Shown: one piece after another, positions 59,388 to 64,000 of the stretch | How the letters are laid out: the number at the start of each line of letters is the position of its first letter | Position numbering within the stretch: position 1 is the first letter of the stretch | NCBI GenBank assembly: GCA_036376595.1 | Contig: DASVAA010000227.1 | Span: 61,593 to 125,592, forward strand | DNA: 64,000 nt | Direction of reading: 5' to 3' | From: SMAG-U1939 sp036376595 | GTDB taxonomy: Bacteria > Chloroflexota > Ktedonobacteria > Ktedonobacterales > JADMIN01 | Program-made: the position numbers and the translations under genes | The notes under the pieces: generated by a model | Seen by the model: only the letters and a program-made list of their open reading frames with translations | Told to the model about the DNA's origin: nothing | Database searches by the model: none

Positions 59388-61655
59388 ATGATGGCCCGTA
59401 TCCAGTTGGAGAACAACCTCGGCGTCACCGTGCAGCGAACGCTCTTCACCGGCCAGGCCTATGTCGTCGAGCCGCCACCCGCCGTCCCGCCCAATGGGCA
59501 CGTCTTTTGGCAGAGCAACGACAGCGGCGCCGTGACCTACCAGGCTCTGCCACCTGGGACCACCACGGCGGATGTGACTGGTACGTCTACGCCGTTGAGC
59601 ACTGCTGCCCCTGTTGTCTCATCCGTCTCGCGCGCGGCCACCGATCCTTCTACTGACCCCACACTTCCAGGCATACAGCCGGTCACCACGATCGCCAAAT
59701 CGCCGATCACAGCCCCGCTTGACCGGCCCGCTGCCACCGCCATGCCTCAGTTCACCCTCGCCTGGGAGGTCTCAGCCGCCGGTCGCCCAACCTATCGCGC
59801 GAGAGGCGTCGATCACAGCCTTCATGTCCGTGTACAAGAGCGCCCCGATGGCGCGCTGTATATCGTCGGCGCACACAGGAAGAATCGCCGAATCCTTCAC
59901 GCTCCTCGGCGTTCACGGCGGCTCGCGATCACACTCGGCATTATCGCCGCCCTGTTGGTTGCTACTACGGCGGGCGCCTCGGCGCTGGGGATCTCAGGCG
60001 CCGCCAGTCACCTACCAATCCTGAGCGCGCTGTTTCATACCTCACCCCCTGCAACGGCGAAAAACGCCGCTAAGAAGGCGGCCCTTCAGTTGACAGTGAG
60101 CCACAAGGGTGTCCCCATCGGCCAGCCAGTGGTGCTCACGGCGACCGTGGAGGGCCAGATCACCGCCAGTGGCTATCATATTGACATCGTCAATAAGGCC
60201 ACAAACCACGTCGAGAATGCAGTCCCCTGCGCTCCAACGCAACCCTGCTCAGTCACGGTGACGTCCGCGTCTCCCACCAGCATTATCTATCGGGCATATG
60301 TGGAGCGCAGCTTCCTAAAAGGAATACAAGTCGCATCTCCGTACGTGAGGGCGACGTGGCTACCCCAGGATGTACCTACCACCATCACCTTGTCGGCCAA
60401 TCCCGCCGCTGACTCCACACACACCGTACACGCCCGGATTGGCACGCCCGTGACGCTAACCGCGCACACCAACCGCACAGTGACAACGACTGGCTACCAG
60501 ATCACCGTCGTTGACGCGAGCCACGACACGACGCCGCTGACCGGGTCCCCCTGCCGTGCGGGCACGAGCTGCGCCGTGCAGGTCAACAGCGGAACAGCCG
60601 CCACGATCATCTACATTGCCTATGTCGAGGCCAGTAATCATAGCGGCACCCGATTGCCATCCGAGACAATCACGGTCATCTGGTCGGCTTCACCGCCGCC
60701 AATGCCGACCACTGTCTACCTGACTTCCAAGCCGGCGCCAACCGCGGGCACGGTGCATGTGGTGATTGGCACAACAGTATCGCTCACTGCCACCGCCGAC
60801 AATCCAGTGGACAACACGGACTCCTATATCCAGCTTCACAACGACACAACAGGCGCACAGGTAGGCGGTCCCTGCATGACCGGCTTGAGCTGCGGCGCTC
60901 CTGTCCGCAGTACCGTGCCCACCACCGACGTGTACAAGGCGTATATCGTGCGGGCCAGCTCGAACGCGATCGTCAAGGTGTCGTCTCCAATCACCATCGT
61001 TTGGACGCCGCCACAGCCTCCGACGAGCATCTCGCTGTCGACCAGCGAAACCAATCCGCTGGTGGGACAGAGCTTCACACTGAGGGCCACGACCCCAGCT
61101 CCAGTGGACGGCACAGGATACGAGGTCCAGATTGTCGACCTAGCCGGTTATAACTCCCTCAAGACCTGCACGACTGGATCATCATGTCTGGTAAGCGCGG
61201 TCTGTGACACAACCGGGACCACGACGTATCAGGCATTCGTAGACCAAGGTAACCCGACCGCGCCGCATGCCTCCTCGAATCAGGTTTCCGTGACGTGCTC
61301 GCCGCCACCACAGCCGCCCACCTGTATCAACCTGAGTGACAACAGCGGCGGACCTGGGCAAAGCGGTCCAGTGACCTTTACGGCGAACACGTGCGGCTCG
61401 GTGGACAGTACCGGCTACGAGATCCAGATCTACGATCTCACCAACGGCGCGCTTCTCGGGACGTGTACCGCGGGATCGAGCTGTCAGGCCACGGAGAGCA
61501 ATCCGGACCCGAGCTGCGGATCCGCCAACTATGTCTATCAGGCATTCGTGGATCAGGGCAGCCAAGGCTCGCGCATCCTATCGTCAAATCAGGACACGGT
61601 CAACTGGTTCGGCGGCATCTGTACGCCGACCAGCGCCTCTCGGCGCACTGGCTGA
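59388..61655 (+). CDS. Membrane-anchored protein with about five Ig-like Cys-pair repeats
   Basis: 755 residues. An N-terminal cytoplasmic part (about 1-180) is followed by one membrane helix (about 189-212, LAITLGIIAALLVATTAGASA) and then by about five beta-sandwich repeats of 90-95 residues. Each begins like TTITLSANP, contains TGYQI(T/D)(V/I)V, and carries a close cysteine pair (PCAPTQPC, PCRAGTSC, PCMTGLSC, TCTTGSSC, TCTAGSSC). A tyrosine-rich strand (YIAYVE or YQAFVD) follows. The repeats are presumably outside the cell and disulfide-bonded. Function unknown; an adhesin or a sensor partner of the neighbouring TIR protein are guesses. ATG 59388 follows GAGAGGAG. Confidence 0.78.
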   Translation: MMARIQLENNLGVTVQRTLFTGQAYVVEPPPAVPPNGHVFWQSNDSGAVTYQALPPGTTTADVTGTSTPLSTAAPVVSSVSRAATDPSTDPTLPGIQPVTTIAKSPITAPLDRPAATAMPQFTLAWEVSAAGRPTYRARGVDHSLHVRVQERPDGALYIVGAHRKNRRILHAPRRSRRLAITLGIIAALLVATTAGASALGISGAASHLPILSALFHTSPPATAKNAAKKAALQLTVSHKGVPIGQPVVLTATVEGQITASGYHIDIVNKATNHVENAVPCAPTQPCSVTVTSASPTSIIYRAYVERSFLKGIQVASPYVRATWLPQDVPTTITLSANPAADSTHTVHARIGTPVTLTAHTNRTVTTTGYQITVVDASHDTTPLTGSPCRAGTSCAVQVNSGTAATIIYIAYVEASNHSGTRLPSETITVIWSASPPPMPTTVYLTSKPAPTAGTVHVVIGTTVSLTATADNPVDNTDSYIQLHNDTTGAQVGGPCMTGLSCGAPVRSTVPTTDVYKAYIVRASSNAIVKVSSPITIVWTPPQPPTSISLSTSETNPLVGQSFTLRATTPAPVDGTGYEVQIVDLAGYNSLKTCTTGSSCLVSAVCDTTGTTTYQAFVDQGNPTAPHASSNQVSVTCSPPPQPPTCINLSDNSGGPGQSGPVTFTANTCGSVDSTGYEIQIYDLTNGALLGTCTAGSSCQATESNPDPSCGSANYVYQAFVDQGSQGSRILSSNQDTVNWFGGICTPTSASRRTG

Positions 61656-61795
61656 ACGGCAGGGCGATCGCTGACTCCGCTGGTCGCATGGCGATAGTCG
61701 CGCGCCAGATTATGGAGCACCGATCACGTGAGCCGCTACACGACGTCAGCGCTTTGTGACCAGCGGGGCAGCCCGTGCCCGAGGCTCTCGCATGC

Positions 61796-61824
61796 TGGAC
61801 GTTGGCCTGAGGGCGTGGTATGAT
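61796..61824 (+). promoter_or_regulatory. Promoter of the thrS leader
   Basis: TGGACG (61796-61801), 17 bases, TATGAT (61819-61824), placing the transcript start near 61831. The stretch 61656-61795 shows no gene. Confidence 0.55.
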
Positions 61825-61965
61825 GGAGGCGACACAGACAGGCATCGAGCGGGACGAGTACCCCGCGCGCACCGACAGCACAGGGCGGCCGCAGGCTGAG
61901 AGCCGTCCCCGGCAGGTGCGTGGGCGAAAACCACCCGCCAGCCCGGCAGCGAACCGGCGCACAGC

Positions 61966-61989
61966 GTAGGGGCGAGGCACGACTCGCCC
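61966..61989. repeat. Dispersed palindrome inside the T-box leader
   Basis: GTAGGGGCGAG then GCACGA then CTCGCCC, seven-base arms, same family as 49234-49320 and 52014-52031. Confidence 0.7.
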
Positions 61990-62104
61990 GATGCGTCCGC
62001 AGTAGTCCGCCGCGGTGAGGGCCGCCGTTACCGGCCGCAGAATGAGCGCATGCCGCGCCTCACGCGCGCATGCGGAACGTGGGTGGAACCACGAAGAGGC
62101 CACG

Positions 62105-62140
62105 AGCCCTTTCGTCCCAGGAGGACGAAAGGGCTTTTTT
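62105..62140 (+). terminator. Rho-independent terminator of the thrS T-box
   Basis: AGCCCTTTCGTCC (62105-62117), five-base loop, GGACGAAAGGGCT (62123-62135), then a run of T to 62140. The 13-base stem is perfect. Confidence 0.93.
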
Positions 62141-62471
62141 GTTGGCCGAGGAGTATGACCGATGCTGCGCCAACTGCCAGCGCATCAAGCGAGGGGAGAG
62201 CGATCCCGCCGGCTCACCACCGGCGGCGTCACCATGTGCGCCGCGTGACGGCGTACGAGACGTGGACGAGACTATTGCTCATCGAGAGCTGGTGATTCTG
62301 GCATGCTGGCATATGACCCGGCGCTGCGGCTGATTCTATCGCGCGCGCCACAACATCAACACACGGCACGCGACAGCGCGATGGGCGCCGAAGCGCGAGC
62401 CATCGAAGCGCGGCTGGCGCACTGTCGCGATCTGCCGCGGCTGATCGCAAAAGACGAGGGAGACGAACACC
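62141..62471. other. Gap between T-box terminator and thrS
   Basis: About 330 bases, unusually long for the space after a T-box. No reading frame with protein character is present, and I see no further structure or promoter of note. Confidence 0.55.
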
Positions 62472-64000
62472 ATGTCCGTTGAAGAACAGTTGGTAGAAGG
62501 CGTCAGCTACACGCCCCTGCAGCGCATGCGCCACAGCGCCGCGCACGTCATGGCCGAAGCGATCCAGGACCTCTATCCGGGCACGAACTTCGCCATCGGC
62601 CCGGCCATCGAGGACGGCTTCTACTACGACATGGAGCTGCCGCGGCCGATCGCGCCCGAGGACTTCGCGGCCATCGAAGAGCGCATGCGGGCAAGCATCA
62701 AGGCCAATTACCCCTTCGTCCACAGTGAGTGGCCGCGGGAGAAGGCCCTGCAATACTTCCGCGAGCGCGACCAGCCCTACAAGGTGGAGCTGATCGAGGG
62801 CCTGCCGGGCGAGACGGTGGGCATCGAGGTGCAGGGGCCGTTCCTGGACCTGTGCCGTGGGCAGCATGTGGCGAGCACGGGCGAGATCGGCCCCTTCAAG
62901 CTGATGCGCGTGGCTGGGGCCTACTGGCGCGGCGACGAGCGCCGCCCAATGCTCACGCGCGTCTACGGCACGGCTTTCCCGACGCAGGTGGAGCTGGACG
63001 AGCACCTGGAGCGGCTGGAAGAGGCGCGGCGCCGCGATCACCGCCGCATCGGCAAAGACCTCGAGCTGTTCATGATCAGCGACGAGATCGGCGCCGGACT
63101 GCCGCTCTGGCTGCCCAAGGGCGCGACGGTGCGCCGGCTGCTCGAAGATTACATCGTAGACGTGGAGCGCCACGCGGGCTACCAGCATGTCTACACGCCC
63201 AACCTTGCCAAGCTCGACCTCTACAAGACGTCGGGCCACTGGGAGCACTACCACGACACGATGTACCCGCCGATGGAGATGGAGAGCGGCGAGGAGCTGG
63301 TGCTGCGGCCGATGAACTGCCCACACCACATCCAGATCTACAAGTCGAAGATGCGCTCGTACCGCGACCTCCCCATTCGCATCGCCGAGCTGGGGACGAT
63401 GTACCGGCTGGAGAAGTCGGGCGAGCTGTCGGGCCTGTCGCGTGTGCGGGCGATGACGCTCAACGACGCCCACATCTTCTGCACGCCGGAGCAGATGCTC
63501 GGCGAGTTCATCAAGGTGGTGCGCATGATCGAGGAGACGTACCGCGTGATGGGCTTCGAGCACTACACGTATCGCCTCTCGCTGCGCGACCCCAACGACC
63601 ACGTCAAGTTCGTGGACAACGAGACGATGTGGCAGCAGTCAGAGGCGGCGTTGCGCCAGGCGCTCGACCAGCTCGGTGTGGAGTACTACGAGAGCATCGG
63701 CGACGCGGCATTCTATGGACCCAAGCTCGACGTGCAGGTGGCGAACGTGCTGGGCAAAGAGGAGACGATCTCCACGGTGCAGCTCGACTTCACGCTGCCG
63801 GAGCGCTTCAACCTCGAATACATCGGCGAGGACGGCCAGCCGCATCGGCCGGTGATGATCCATCGTGGCGTGCTCTCGACGATGGAGCGTTTCGTGGCGT
63901 TCCTGATCGAGAACTACGCCGGCAACTTCCCGCTGTGGCTGGCGCCGGTGCAGGCGGTGGTGATCCCGATCTCCGACGAGCGCCACGCGGAGTACGCCGA
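62472..64000 (+). CDS. thrS: Threonyl-tRNA synthetase (5' part, no TGS domain)
   Basis: The frame stays open from ATG 62472 (GAGGGAGACG upstream) to the window end, 509 codons. The editing domain starts at once with MRHSAAHVMAEAI (HxxxH) and includes DLCRGQHV. The class-II catalytic core shows LVLRPMNCPHHIQIYKS (zinc cysteine and ATP site) and TMYRLEKSGELSGLSRVRAMTLNDAHIFC. GVLSTMERFVAFLIENYAGNFPLWLAP marks motif 3 and the start of the anticodon domain. The N-terminal TGS domain of about 60 residues found in most bacterial ThrS is absent. The enzyme charges tRNA-Thr, and its expression is set by the upstream T-box. Confidence 0.96.
   Translation, partial: MSVEEQLVEGVSYTPLQRMRHSAAHVMAEAIQDLYPGTNFAIGPAIEDGFYYDMELPRPIAPEDFAAIEERMRASIKANYPFVHSEWPREKALQYFRERDQPYKVELIEGLPGETVGIEVQGPFLDLCRGQHVASTGEIGPFKLMRVAGAYWRGDERRPMLTRVYGTAFPTQVELDEHLERLEEARRRDHRRIGKDLELFMISDEIGAGLPLWLPKGATVRRLLEDYIVDVERHAGYQHVYTPNLAKLDLYKTSGHWEHYHDTMYPPMEMESGEELVLRPMNCPHHIQIYKSKMRSYRDLPIRIAELGTMYRLEKSGELSGLSRVRAMTLNDAHIFCTPEQMLGEFIKVVRMIEETYRVMGFEHYTYRLSLRDPNDHVKFVDNETMWQQSEAALRQALDQLGVEYYESIGDAAFYGPKLDVQVANVLGKEETISTVQLDFTLPERFNLEYIGEDGQPHRPVMIHRGVLSTMERFVAFLIENYAGNFPLWLAPVQAVVIPISDERHAEYA

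Larger units (their letters stand above)
61831..62140 (+). promoter_or_regulatory. T-box riboswitch upstream of thrS
   Basis: A leader of about 310 bases ends in the T-box sequence GGGTGGAACCACG (62081-62093) and a rho-independent terminator. The T-box arm can form the antiterminator CGTGG-GTGGAA-CCACG. Its UGGA bulge would pair with an uncharged tRNA ending UCCA. The 5' part folds into GC-rich stems (for instance GGTGCGTGG with CCACCCGCC, about 61915-61939). An ACC at 61953-61955 is a possible threonine specifier, but I cannot fix it by eye. A dispersed palindrome sits in the linker. Low threonyl-tRNA charging would allow readthrough into thrS. Confidence 0.85.

Noticed and set aside
62229..63602. 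457-codon minus-strand frame
   Set aside because: Antisense to thrS and crossing its leader region; thrS is unmistakable on the other strand.

Overview
The window is one stretch of a GC-rich (about 65 percent) bacterial chromosome. No rRNA, tRNA or CRISPR array is visible. The gene content and style point to Chloroflexota, in a broad sense, without pinning down a class. Supporting signs are a SecD-SecF pair with short tandem GCGGAGGAC-type repeats scattered nearby, large XRE-AAA-TPR regulators, a T-box in front of thrS, many GTG starts with strong GGAGG sites, and clean TTGACA/TATAAT-type promoters. This assignment is inference from family resemblance only.

Layout. 1-9.4 kb: secDF on the minus strand, a D-amino-acid-type PLP enzyme beside a lactone-oxidase flavoprotein, a free-standing SecD head-domain paralogue, a TetR-MFS efflux pair with a visible operator, and an HD hydrolase. 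9.4-17.9 kb: a DgcA/DgcN-like pair (D-glutamate or dipeptide epimerisation) in an operon with the HD gene, then small unknown proteins, an amidase, an orphan E2 acyltransferase and a cytidylate-kinase-like protein. 18-20 kb: two DNA-repair-type genes side by side, a Rad52/DdrA-like annealing protein behind a LexA-like box and an Fpg-like glycosylase whose N-terminal catalytic proline is alanine. 20-27.7 kb: metabolic and regulatory genes plus a broken TMEM175-like channel gene. 27.7-29.7 kb: a lone tyrosine recombinase next to a roughly 240-bp imperfect palindrome. 30-36.4 kb: cobalamin adenosyltransferase with acyl-ACP thioesterase, then RidA, MBL hydrolase and GlgB in one direction. 36.6-39.3 kb: a membrane-anchored NACHT-like NTPase with HEAT repeats. 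39.4-49.2 kb: phospholipase D, a bPH-like membrane protein, a sigma-54 factor carrying a zinc-ribbon insertion, an NMN-adenylyltransferase-like protein, gluconokinase, a MocA-like nucleotidyltransferase and mannose-6-phosphate isomerase.

49.4-52 kb holds what I consider the most coherent candidate system. It is a CsoR/CstR-family repressor in an operon with two different thioredoxins. The operon promoter carries a TACCC-N5-GGGTA operator and is divergent from a cysteine desulfurase. This reads as a sulfur/persulfide or thiol-stress module. 57.8-61.7 kb: a secreted protein, a membrane-tethered TIR protein and a membrane-anchored array of Ig-like Cys-pair domains lie in a row. The window ends with a T-box riboswitch, its terminator, and the first 509 codons of thrS.

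Several dispersed repeat families (GGGCGTCC-ACC-GGACGCCC, GGCGAGGC/GCCTCGCC, GCGGAGGAC, and a GTCAGGCCCTCCAGGCGCGG unit) recur between genes. In three places they lie inside coding sequence (secD, the CocE-like hydrolase, glgB), and one lies inside the T-box leader.
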